DNA of 64,000 bases from Glebionis coronaria (Eukaryota > Streptophyta > Magnoliopsida > Asterales > Asteraceae): assembly GCA_025667525.1 (NCBI GenBank), contig JANFOE010000587.1, positions 531,568-595,567 on the forward strand, read 5' to 3'. Shown one piece after another: positions 33,696 through 44,912 of this stretch (positions are counted from its first letter, which is position 1; each line of letters starts with the position of its first letter). Under the pieces are notes generated by a model. It ran no database searches. It worked only from the letters and a program-made list of their open reading frames with translations, and was not told the origin of the DNA. The translations under genes and the position numbers were made by a program.

Positions 33696-36194
33696 AACTA
33701 ATACAATATTTTCTTTATGATAATCATGGTTGGAGAATCATGTGAAAGAGATCACAGAATCTGTTTGGAATATGTCATTAACATGTGTACGTAGATCTGG
33801 GAACTTGGAAAAGTCAAAGGAGGCAATTTGGAGAATGATTTGTGGTACGTGTTGTGAAAACCGCTATTCAATCACGCATGTTACTGGTATAGAACTTTTA
33901 TTCATCTTTACTTTACCATGACAAAGGTAATTGCATGACACATGTTTTAGCATATGAAATTAAGTGATTCATTCAAGCGAGTCTGATTAAATCATACGGG
34001 GTATGTCATTATTGAATCAAGTTATATATATAGTCGCTGAATGTTTATATTCCAATATAGAACTTGTGCCTATATGTTTTTTGATTAACTTGTGTGTTTA
34101 ATGGTATGACTATATCTGTTCTATACAAGATCACATGATACTCGTTTATGATTTTGGTGGATATGCTTTTACATGTATATGCTTTTACATGGAATTGCAA
34201 CTTTGAGTAAATTTATGTGCATGTCTATTTGTATAATGTATAATGAAGTTCTTTGCATGAGTGTCTAAATTTTTAAGAATTTTGGTTTAATTTGATATAT
34301 AGTGGAACGATAGTTTTATCGTAAGAGATTATTCTTTCATGAATGAGTTTGTTCATTGTGAGATTACAAGAAAATCAAACAAAAGAAAAAAACAGATTCA
34401 TATAACGACGGGTAAATGCACATAAACTGTTGATTTGACCAACAAGACTATAAAGAGATTGTTTAATGTTGCAAGTCGTTATTTGGCAATGATCATTTTA
34501 GAATGATTGAAATAGTTCTTCTTTGACAATACATATAACCGGAAAATTTCGGTTGCCAAAATTATGTGTTGACATGGTTGCATGAAATTTGAATGATTAC
34601 TAAATTCGAATTATGCACACGGGCCATGAAAAGATGTAGGCATGGAAATTTGCAATTTAACTAATTTATTGGTAAATATGAATTTATGGGCTGGGTGCAT
34701 CCGTTATTCTCATGCAATGAAGATTAAGGCTCATAAATTGGAAACGAATATTCTGTATGTGAATGATGTTACGTACATTTAATACAGTAATAAAACAATT
34801 TGTTGATTGACTTCGATGTTTATTCCTTGCGGATAATGAAATTTGGTCGTTTGACTTTCCCGCAATGTAACTTTTGGGAAAGGGTTGGCCGTGTACTTAT
34901 GTATGGTAAATTTACAAGGCTTTTGTAAATTTGAGAGTTATTTATTTTTACATGACTCTTTTCAGATGACATTGGTCAGTCATTGTATTTGGATAAAATA
35001 TAGATTGTTTTATTCGACGGTGATTTTTAATGTCTTACTAAATGAAAGTTTTACTGCTGTATAAAATTGTACATGTGAATGATAAGTGGTTATTTGCTTG
35101 AAATGGCAAATGAAATTTGAACAAAATGTAATTTGCATGTTGATCAAATTGATTGTTCATGAAGTGTACATCTTAACATAAGAATAGACATAAATATGTA
35201 TATATACGGTTGATGTAATATTGGGCTATTGATCATGTGGATATATGTTGTATACTATGTACATGATATTGTTAAGATGTAGAACGAGTATTTGGAAATC
35301 ATTAATCATGGTTTAAAACACAACGTGATTCTTTATGTATCGTAACGATAAATCGATGCAAGTTGGATAAATGATCATGGAGACTAAGAATTTACAAACG
35401 ATGGATTTTACGCTTTGTAAAGATAGTCTTGAATCAAAGGAAAACGTTGGCCAACGTGTTCAACTGTTGCATCATGATTCGTTGTTTTCATGTTTTATAG
35501 AAAAATTAATAGTTGAATGACTTATTAATAAACATTGATTTATGTTTGAAAGTCAGTTCTATTATGTTCTATGCATTATGATAGTGTAACTAAACTATTA
35601 ATAATGTACCATTTGGTAAAGTGGTTGATTAAAGACTTAGTGCACAAAGTCGGTAATGGGGATGAAAAGTCCATTAGATTTCTAATGGTGAGACACCCAA
35701 TTCCCCTCTAGCGCAATGCTAAAGGCTGAATTCAATGTGGAAAGCTCACACTTAGAGATTGGAACACATGTTATATTGTCCCAAGGTATGTGTTCGGACC
35801 TGCAAGATAAAGAGGTTGAAGTTTTCTTCTTAATAGTTCTTTTGAAAAAGTGCAAGCAGGACATGAATAAAAGAACTACCTATGTGAGTATGAAGTTTTG
35901 CCGCTTCAAGAAGCTTGGACTTTGGCTTCCTATATGCTCATGAATGGGATAAGGGCGCATGGCTTGTAAAGCGTCAAGTAAATATTGGATTGATAAATTT
36001 GTGTGTATATTATCTTGAGGTATTCATTATGAATAGAAAGAGTTCAATCCTTAGTGACACTCTGATATTCGAATATTTTGAATGTGTAGTATACTAAGAT
36101 GAAAATTCAAATCGAAAGATATTTTCATTTATGCATGAGTTTAATTTGTTTTGATTAACGGGAAATCAAAGATTACACTAAAATGGGGGAGGAT

Positions 36195-36814
36195 TGTTGG
36201 TGATTTTAGTGTCATCAATCATTTTGGTGTAATGGTGATTTACCCGAGACCAAAGGGATTTCAAGTTAAGTTATAATACAAGTTCGGAGGTGTGGAGTAC
36301 ACGCTTGTATAAACTTGTTAACTTGATTTCAGATACAAAAGAATGGAAAAGTTGTGAATCTATAGTAGTGAATGGGCCTATTATGACAGAATCTGTGGGC
36401 CACTAAAGGGCATACAGTGACAGATTCGTGGGTCACTAAATAATTCATACACTTGTGTTGATGACAGTTAGCGACGGTTATTTTGTTGCAAAACTGTTAC
36501 AAAACTGTTGCAGAAACAGGATTTATTATGTCTTTTGATGAAGGAATTTTTTCTTTGTGGATCACAACGTTCATTTGAAGTTTATATATACATATAAACA
36601 GATTTTTGGTCTCAAGATCATAACATACACATTGTCCATGTTTTGCTCTATAATCTTGTGCATAGAAATAGAGTGTTGTTCTTGTCTTATCCCCGTACAA
36701 ATTTCGTGTAATCCAAGGCACAAATAGGGTCGAAATATTGTATTAGGAAAGTGTTTGACACGATTCAAGAACTATCCGGCAATCACCGATTATCAAGACC
36801 CTATATTTCTAACA
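36195..36814 (+). repeat. Right LTR of element T
   Basis: 620 bases, near-identical to the left LTR; differences noted at, for example, CTATTATGAC versus CTATTGTGAC and GTGCATAG versus GTGCCTAG. Followed by GAGCG. Confidence 0.92.
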
Positions 36815-37333
36815 GAGCGTAATCCATGTCGAAGTCAAAACCAACCTGAAATCACTTGATCAAGTAACCACACAGCACAAACCAACTATAAATGATATCA
36901 CCGAACTTTATACAATAATCATATCCTCTGCCCAAAAACATATTTTCCCGGAGCATAAAGCGACCGTTCCAAATATATAGTCCCAAAAACTTAGATCCAA
37001 AATATGAATATGCCAGAAAATTTGTTCTTTGATGAAAAAAGCCTTACATTAGTTGTATTCCAAAACTCCAAATCCAGGATATAGGCTAAAGTAAGATTGG
37101 CACAAATGATGGCAGACTATTATTGTTTCTAAAGAGACAGACCATTTGATAAGATCCAAAAACATAATCATGACCAAAACATTTTCATCAGGATTCAGGA
37201 CCGTAATCCATAAACCATAGTGATATAAAAAACCAACATTTTGGTTTATCAGCCATAAGAAAAACAAAATTGTGCCACAAGTAAGAAATACCAGCAATTA
37301 TGTGTTGAATGTTTCACACTGGAATTATTTCAC

Positions 37334-37480
37334 CTGCCAAATCACGCTCAGCCTCGATCCGAAACTTTAGACATTGTATCATGCACTACTCGCAAATATA
37401 TAGAGTACGTACAACGGATTTTGCCTTACACATAATGCGCCATAATTAGGCCATGGCCCATGGGCTAATCATCATATGCG
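37334..37480 (-). promoter_or_regulatory. Possible 5'UTR exon and promoter of the E2-like gene
   Basis: On the minus strand a GGCAG|GTGAAA donor at 37334/37333 could end a leader exon joined to the acceptor at 36846. Joining them gives a stop in the upstream frame, so this exon would be non-coding. A palindromic GGCCCATGGGC-type string at 37452-37475 resembles plant site-II (TGGGCC) promoter elements. No TATA box fixed. Confidence 0.3.
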
Positions 37481-38039
37481 AGTCCATTAATAGTTGGGCT
37501 CAAAAATTTTGATGGAAACTTGTAAAACAAAATTTATAATTTTATGGATTTGGAGTACTTTTTTTCTTCCAAATATGTTTTATTACATCTTTTGGAAAGA
37601 TAATATGTACAATTTTAAAACGAATGGAATTTGAGAGCATGTTTAACACAAGAGATTTTTGGAGGATTGTTAAAAGTAAGCTACTTGACATGTAAGCTTT
37701 GTTTGGCTTTAAAAGTTTCTTGAAAAACTAATATTTCATCGTCTCATAAAATCAAACATCATATACTTATAAAAGCATCTCCAATTTACTGTATATTTAA
37801 AAGTGTAATAGATAACCACATCATTATTGAACTTTTGAATAAAACACGTCCACAACCCATTGAACTTGGTTGCATGTTTAATATGATTAAAAGTACAATC
37901 AAATAAAAGAAAGTCACTCCTTTTATACCAACGGATGGATTTACAATTTCACAATGTATTATAATATGAGCTATTATAGCTTGAGGCTCTTGATAATATG
38001 ATTAAAATTGGCCAGACTATGGGCTATGACATGGAAGGC
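37481..38039. other. Intergenic, nothing recognised
   Basis: AT-rich sequence with no open frame of note, between the E2-like gene's upstream region and the second LINE. Confidence 0.5.
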
Positions 38040-41000
38040 TGCACCAAAGATTTGGAGATCATTATCGGTTCACAAGGAGCGCAAAATGTGAATCCATGAA
38101 TTGTCTTTCGCTCAACATTCAAGGCCTAGGATCCAATGCTAAAAAAGATTGGATCAGAGAATTATGTTTCAAACATAAGGTGAATTTTTTAACTCTTCAA
38201 GAAACTAAGATGGCGTGTATTTCAGATATGGTTGTTAAATGTTTATGGGGTAACTCTCGTTTTAGTCAGACTTACAGCGAATCGCTTGGTAATTCGGGCG
38301 GAATTCTTTGTGTATGGGATCCAAACGTGTTTATCAAAGATAACCTATTTCAGACAACTTTGTAGCTCTTTTCGGTACGTGGGTCCCTACTCAAACCAAG
38401 CTCCTTGTTATTTCTATTTATGCTCCTCACGCCACTACTGAGAAAAGAGCCCTTTGGAATTATATCAAAACTCTTGTCACGAGGTGGCAGGGTGAGTGCA
38501 TCATCACGGGAGATTTTAACGAAGTGAGAAGTGAATCCGAACGTATGGGATCGAACTTTGATTTGCAACGTGCCACAGAATTTAATGCTTTCATTTCTGA
38601 TTCTGGTCTTGTTGATGTTCAATTGGGAGGTTTTTCTTTCACATGGTCTCATCCATCGGCGACAAAGATGAGCAAGCTCGATCGATTCCTTGTGACTGAA
38701 GGTATATTTGATTCTTTTCCCCGTATCTCGGCAGTTTGTCTTGATAGAAATTTGTCTGATCATCGGCCGATTTTACTTCGGGAGGCAACTTTAGATTTCG
38801 GTGCTACTCCATTTAGATTGTATCACTCTTGGTTAGCTATCAAAGGGTTTACTGAGATGGTTACTGTTTGCTGGAACTCTATTGTGTTAGACGATCGTAA
38901 TGGGATGGTTCGGTTTATGAAGAAGTTACAGGTTCTAAAAAGGGCCGTTCGGGATTGGATTGTTATATATAAGTCGAATCACATGGGTAGGATTAAGGAA
39001 ATCAAGGCTAAGCTTCGTGACATAGACACTCAGCTGGATCTAGGGTACGTCACTGATGATCTCCTTTTCTCTCGTATGGATCTGATGAAGCAACTGAACG
39101 AAACTAAAACTGCTGAAACTAGCGATTATATGCAGAAGGCTAAAGTTAAGTGGGCTGTAGAAGGCGACGAAAACTCCAAGTTTTTTCATGGAATTGTTAA
39201 CCGAAAACGTGCTAATTTATCCATCAGAGGAGTTATGGTTGATGGAGAATGGGTCGATGATCCTGTTGATGTTAAAGATGCTTTTCGTTCTCATTTTTCA
39301 TCTAGATTCCAACCACCAACATCTAATCGCTGTAAGTTTAATTTTGATTTTCCTAATCGATTAGATCCTAATCTTGTTGTCGAGTTAGTGAAGCCAGTTA
39401 CACGCGTTGAAATTCGTAATGCAGTCTGGGCATGTGGTACTAATAAATCCCCCGGACCGGACGGTTTCACGTTTGAATTTTTTCGTAAGTTTTGGGATAT
39501 TATAAGTGAGGATTTTTCGATTGCGGTGGAGTGGTTTTTCGAACATCATTCATTTGCGCGGGGATGTAATTCTACCTTTATTACTTTAATCCCTAAAGTT
39601 ACTGATCCTAAATTTGTAAGTGATTATCGTCCAATTAGTTTGATTGGCAGCCTATACAAAGTGGTCACTAAGATTGTTGCTTCCCGGTTAGCTTTGGTCA
39701 TTTCGGAGCTTATTTCGGATATTCAAACTGCCTTTCTTCCAAACAGACAAATACTTGATGGTCCCTTCATCATTAATGATTTATTATCTTGGTGTAGATA
39801 TAAGAGAAAACAAGCTATGATTTTTAAAGTAGACTTTGCTAAAGCTTATGATTCCGTCAGGTGGGATTTTTTGGAAGAAATTCTTGTGAAGTTCGGGTTT
39901 GGTTCTAAATGGTGTGATTGGATTCGTGGTTGTCTTTATTCAGGAATGGCTTCTATTCTTGTTAACGGAAGTCCTACCTCTGAATTCGAGTGTTATAGGG
40001 GTTTGAAGCAAGGTGACCCGTTGGCACCATATCTTTTTCTTTTAGTCATGGAGTCGCTTCATTTATCTTTCAACCGGGTTATCGAGGCAGGTTCTTTTAA
40101 AGGTATTCGCATTGATAATTCTGTTACGACATCGCATTTATTTTACGCTGACGATGCTTTCTTCATTGGGGAATGGTCTAAAGATAATTTACAGAATATT
40201 TTGTACGTTCTTCAATGTTTTTCGTTATGTTCCGGCTTGGTTATTAATGTGAAAAAGAGCCAGATCTTAGGAGTCGGTGTTGCTATTGATACTGTTACAT
40301 AAGCTGCTTCAACTCTTGGTTGTTCGATTCTGCATACTCCTTTTAAGTATCTAGGTGTGATGGTTGGTGGTGCTATGTCGCAGATTAAGGCTTGGGATGG
40401 AGTCATTAGTAACCTTAATTCTCGTCTCTCCAATTGGAAACTTAAAACTCTTTCAATTGGAGGACGCCTTACTTTACTCAAAGCTGTCCTTGGAGCCATT
40501 CCCATTTATTATACGTCTCTGTATAAGGTCCCAAAGGCAGTTCTCGGTTCGATGGAGGCCATTCGTAGAAGATTCTTTTCGGGAGATCACGGAAATGATC
40601 ATAAAATCAGTTGGATTAAATGGTCCAAAGTGTTAGCTGCTAAATCTCATGGAGGATTAGGTGTTTCGAGTCTATTCGCACTGAATAGGGCTTTATTGTT
40701 TAAGTGGGTTTAGAGATTCCTAGTTCGAGATAATTCTTTTTGGTTTCGTTCCACTTCTGCCATGTTTGAGCTAGACATACAGAATCTGCCAAAGTTTAAG
40801 TCGTCGATCTGGTACTCCATTCTTCGTGAAGTTGGTTATCTTAAATCTCAAGGTGTGGATCTGATATGTCATTGCAAAAGACGTGTTGGTGATGGCACAA
40901 ATACAAGATTCTGGGAGGATTTATGGATCGGCGATATGCAGCTAAATTTACTATTTCCGCGTCTTTATGCTTTGGAAGCTGATAAAAGTGTTTCAGTGGC

Positions 41001-41770
41001 TGATAAACTTCATGGGTCTTTATCTAATTATTTCCGTAGAGATGTTAGAGGAGGGGTCGAAGCTGATCAATTCACACAGTTGCGGAATATAACAGGTACT
41101 GTTTCTCTCTCCAACTCTGTTGACCGTTGGTATTGGGACGTTAATGGGACAGGGGACTTTTGTGTTAAGGATGTTCAATATCTTTTGGATTCTCAATTTC
41201 TGCCTAGGGAAAGTAATGTCACTCGTTGGCTTAAGGCAGTGCCGATAAAGATTAACATCTTTGCGTGGAAGGTTTCTCTTGATCGGTTACCTACTAGAAT
41301 GAACTTATCTATCCGCAGAGTAAATATTAATTCGATTATGTGTCCTAACTGTGAGAATGCCCATGAAGACCTTTCGCATCTTCTGTTTAGCTGTCATATG
41401 GCGTCTGATGTGTTTCGTTTAGTTTGCCATTGGTGGAACGTTACATCGCCTTCAATAAGTTCTTATGCAGAGTGGTTGGCTTGGTTTACTAATATTAGAA
41501 TGGATTCCAAACTCAAATCTGTATTGGAAGGAGTTTTTTATATCTCTTGGTGGCACGTTTGGAATTTCAGGAACCAACTTATTTTTGGAGATAGGAAGCC
41601 TCGGAAAAGTACTATTTTTGACGACATTGTTGATCGTTCATTTTTTTGGTGTAAGTCTAGGAGTAGAAGTGCTTATAATCGGGATAGTTGGATTCAACAT
41701 CCCAATTTGTTATCTTTGTAATTTTCTAGCGTCTTGCTAGTTTTATCAATAAAGTTGCCGTTCAAAAAAA
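38040..41770 (+). mobile_element. L1-type LINE with decayed ORF2 (LINE-2 of this window)
   Basis: Contains the whole endonuclease-RT-zf-RVT part of a plant L1 ORF2 and ends in ATCAATAAAGTTGCCGTTC followed by eight A, the usual 3' signature. No ORF1 (gag/zinc-knuckle) precedes it, so it is 5'-truncated. A clear target duplication was not found. Confidence 0.85.
38096..41721 (+). pseudogene. LINE ORF2: endonuclease, reverse transcriptase, zf-RVT
   Basis: Starts MNCLSLNIQGLGSNAKKDWI, an APE-type endonuclease N-terminus with the catalytic Glu in LQETK. A frameshift near 38355 is followed by IITGDFNEVR and LSDHRPI (endonuclease catalytic residues). The RT follows: CGTNKSPGPDGFTFEF, FLPNRQILDG, KVDFAKAYDSV (motif A), GLKQGDPLAPYLF (motif B), FYADDAFF (catalytic). 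Downstream come the thumb, GDGTNTRFWEDLW, and the zf-RVT region (IFAWKVSLDRLPT, CPNC, HLLFSCHMA). From 38524 on, the frame is constant but carries stops at 40300 (TAA) and 40711 (TAG). No RNase H follows, unlike LINE-1. Three lesions make it inactive. Confidence 0.92.
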
Positions 41771-42230
41771 ATCTGTATTTTCCTGTTGTATATATCAAAT
41801 TTGAACCGTGTATTACCATATGACCATTTTGGCCCTGACTGCTAATAGGAGTGTTTATAAATGAGAAGGGAAAAAAATAAGGAACGACTACACAACTAAG
41901 CAAACAGATTACATATAATGAACCGAATTCAAAAGTTTAATGTATATAATACGAAAAATAAAGACGACTACGCAACTAAGCAAAAAGTGTCAACTTAGTT
42001 ACATTTTTTGTGCCTTTTGCCCAACTTATAAATATAAGCTCTTGTTTTTATCAGCCACCTCGTTTCATTACAGCTTCGTCTCTGCTAGACGTATGAGGCG
42101 TCAAAAATAAAGACTAAAATCTGGAGGCCCTAAGTAGGAAACACTAATAAGTCTGCACAATTAGTCTGCAGTTGTCCTTCACAGCATTTAGGAAACATTA
42201 TGAGCTTTGTGGAACCTTGACAAGCATCCT
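41771..42230. other. Intergenic, nothing recognised
   Basis: AT-rich DNA between the LINE tail and the aspartyl-protease remnant, possibly flank of the latter. GACTACRCAACTAAGCAAA occurs twice (about 41885 and 41964). Confidence 0.4.
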
Positions 42231-42231
42231 T

Positions 42232-42765
42232 ACTATTACTACGTGGGGTTAGAAGCTGTCATCGTTGGTAAAATAATCGTGCCGTTAATATGAGGTCCAT
42301 CGACCAAAAAGGTAACGGTGGTATGGTAGTTAACTCGGGTACGACTTACTCTATGTTACCCGAAGAGTTGTATAATTTGGTTGTGGGCGAGTTTTGGAAA
42401 TCGGGTTATAAAAGGGCTCGAGAAGTCGAGAATAAAATCGGGTTGAGCTCGTGTTACTACACAGACCAGCTCGTTGGCGGTACTGGTACTAAAAAAGCAT
42501 CAGTATCGCATTTCGGAGGGAACTCGAATGTGGTGATGCCTAAAAAGAATTATTTTTACGAGTTTTACACATGGAAAAAAGGTAAAAAGGAAAGTGGGTT
42601 GTATGACGTTGATGAATGCAGGTTATTTTTCAGACTCGGGTGGGCCGTCCGGGTTGTTGGGTAACTACCAGTAACAAGGTTTGGAAGTGGTTTATGATTC
42701 GTTGAATAAACTGGTCGGGTTTGCTAGAAGGAAGTGCTCATCTTTATGGGATACATTGGGTTGAC
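42232..42765 (+). pseudogene. C-terminal remnant of a plant pepsin-type aspartyl protease (family A1)
   Basis: Order of homology: YYVGLEAVIVGK, frame change, MRSIDQKGNGGMVVNSGTTYSMLPEELYN (the second active-site region, with Asn in place of the catalytic Asp of DSGTT), VEVENK..LSSCYY, HFGGNSNVVMPKKNYFYEF, then another frame change, GPSGLLGNYQ, a stop, GLEVVYDSLNKLVGFARRKC and SLWDTLG. This matches the last third of secreted plant aspartyl proteases as I know them. The first lobe, signal peptide and first DTGS are absent. Frameshifts, a stop and the Asp-to-Asn change show that it is dead. Confidence 0.85.
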
Positions 42766-44690
42766 CATGAGTGCATTGTATATGTAACTATTGAGAGAAG
42801 AAACAAAGTTGTACTTGTATAATGTGAGTTGGCATCTTATCATTTTGTGATTGTGGAATTGAGCAAATACAACGTTACTGTAGCGATGACACAAGAAAAG
42901 AAACAAGTGTTAATTAGCCAAAATTTATACAAATGTTACGTAAGAATTAGTCAGCTACGCTTTATCCCATGCATGCCCTCATTAAAGATCATATAAAATA
43001 TGCATGCCTAAGAAACATACTTAAAAAAAGAGTAGAATTTTCCCAAAAAACTCTAAACCCTTACATGATATGGTATTGAAGCTTTTGTAGATATTGTTGC
43101 AAAGCTTATCAAGAAGTAGAACTTCATAAAATAATCTTTTACTACCTTTTTCTATATATATATAGAAAAGAATAAAAAGACTAGTCATGGAAAAGGGATT
43201 GTTGACAAAATAGCAGCGAAGAAGATGGGAATTCGAGTTGATGGATGAGCTGAAGAGAACGCATTGCCTTACACAACGGATCAATTGGAGACTCATTATC
43301 TTTGCGGGCTTCATTTTTATTGATGCTTAAGTGCTTAGGATAACTATGATTGATTTAATACAACAGATCGAGAAGCGGCTTAGAATCTTGGAATAAAGTA
43401 AACTACTCATGAAGTCGTCATAAGTATCTGCTTATTTGAGGGTAAAATTAAATATACAAGCAGTTAGGGAGTTTGCTGATATAAACTACTTATCTAAATT
43501 TTTTATTATTTTTACCACTTGTATGTTTTTAAATAAGTAGAAATGGAAATACATAAACAACTTGCTTATCTGATCATTCTGATCATTCCGAGCTTGCATA
43601 TATATCATAAATTGATCATTTGTTTGTTGTGTATCATAATTATCACTATAACTATCCTAATGTAATTCTTCAGAAAAACAACAAACTATATTAAATGCCT
43701 GCCTTTCGTTTTACAAACAATGTATGACTCGAGTTAAAAAAATATCATTAAAAACGCATAATGAGTTGGGTTAACTGAAAACTATCTAGAAAGTAATTAA
43801 CGTATGGAAGTGGGGTGATTATTAAGACTGGTAGGCTAATGTTTTGGGCTGCTTGAGCTAGATTAATTTTAGTTTATGGTTGGCCATGTAGTACACACAT
43901 GTTTTGAAGTTAAAACATATCACTAAAAACACATCAAATGTTACATCAAATGTTTTGAATGTAACTAACGAAAAGACCAAGTTAAAAACATATCATTAAA
44001 ACTGCATGCATAGCATAGTCTTCGTCTCCACTCCTGGCAATGCATCCATATTTAGATACATTCATTTTGCATCAAATGTTCACCTTAAATGAGTTGTGGC
44101 TATTTAGCCATTTGGAAGATTGTGTAGATCATAAACCTTATTCTATCTTTAATATCTCAAGAGATCTAATTATTTATGTGTGTCTGTCTCTCTCCCTCTC
44201 TCATTCGTGATGAACAACAACATTAACCATCTTGTAAAAATCTTCTTTTTCTATTTTTATATTAAAGTTATGCTAAACTGTTTGTAATACTATGTTATGA
44301 GTTGTTGTTAGAGTGAGTAAATAGTGGTAGTATTTAGAGTGAGTAAAGCTTGAATTCAATAGTTAAATGTGAATCTTGATTAGTTATTGTAGATTTTGTT
44401 TTACTTAACCAGTAATTTTAAAGTTTTACAAGAATTTTAAAGATTTCAAAGGCTCAATTCAAATATTCCAAATTCGCATATATCCGTAATTTTTGTTAAC
44501 TTTTTCCAACTCAAATATTTTTTAGATATCCAAACTTTCAATCCATATATCGTAAAATTAGTTAGACTCATTATTTTAGTTAGGTTTTTCAATTAGAGAT
44601 CCGAAATTTTGGATATATGTTTCCAGTTCAAATATCCAAAATTTTGAATTATGTTAGACCTATTATGCGACGATTTTTTCTGTTTTGTTG
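42766..44690. other. Intergenic, nothing recognised
   Basis: About 1.9 kb of AT-rich sequence. No frame over about 100 codons and no motif. A (CT)n-rich tract occurs at 44185-44205. Confidence 0.5.
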
Positions 44691-44899
44691 CCCCCCCCCC
44701 CCCCCTAGTCTTTATATAATGATAAATAATCTTTTTTGTGTAATATATTAGTAAATCAAGTAATATCAGCGTGACACAAATTTTGAGATCAAGTTCTTTT
44801 TAAAGAAATCGATACTTTTTACATAAGTTACATTACACGATCGACATTTATCGGTTTTCATGAATCCTTGGGAACCCCCCCCCCCCCCCCCCCCCCCCC
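44691..44899 (+). repeat. Two long poly-C tracts flanking about 170 bases
   Basis: 15 C at 44691-44705 and 25 C at 44875-44899, in an otherwise AT-rich region, ending 13 bases before the left end of the chromovirus. The exact lengths may be unreliable, as such runs are hard to sequence. Confidence 0.8.
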
Positions 44900-44912
44900 A
44901 AGTCTGCCCCTG

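Larger units (their letters stand above)
33076..36814 (-). mobile_element. Young 3.7-kb non-coding LTR retrotransposon in an exon (element T)
   Basis: Two 620-bp LTRs (33076-33695 and 36195-36814) both begin TGTTGGTGATTTTAGTG and end TATTTCTAACA. The 5-bp duplication GAGCG is perfect (33071-33075, 36815-36819). The purine tract AAAATGGGGGAGGAT before the right LTR indicates that the element itself reads left to right; its listed strand refers to the gene it disrupts. By eye the LTRs differ at only about four or five positions (under 1 percent), so the insertion is recent. The 2.5-kb interior has no open frame above about 75 codons and no gag or pol motif. A standard tRNA-Met primer site is not seen after the left LTR. 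It must have been mobilised in trans. Confidence 0.9.
33036..36845 (-). pseudogene. First recognisable coding exon of the E2-like gene, split by an LTR insertion
   Basis: The pre-insertion exon is 66 bases: 36845-36820 and 33075-33036 on the minus strand. Its acceptor is GATTTCAG|GTTGG (36846/36845) and its donor CATAAG|GTATAC (33036/33035). It is open, phase 0 at both ends, and joins in frame to the exon at 31239. It contains ATG at 36827-36825 in a good context (GACATGG), the likely start of a protein of about 399 aa. A 3739-bp LTR element plus one extra copy of the GAGCG target duplication lies eight bases after that ATG. Unless the element is spliced out, the gene is knocked out here. Upstream, a possible non-coding exon ends at 37334 (GGCAG|GTGAAA). 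Confidence 0.75.

Noticed and set aside
37049..37297. 82-codon minus-strand frame upstream of the E2-like gene
   Set aside because: Hydrophobic, no motif, lies in the inferred leader intron; does not join in frame to the next exon.
38350..38763. 137-codon minus-strand frame
   Set aside because: Antisense to the LINE endonuclease, which has clear motifs.
42724..43314. Two minus-strand frames near the protease remnant
   Set aside because: Random AT-rich frames without motifs or splice support.
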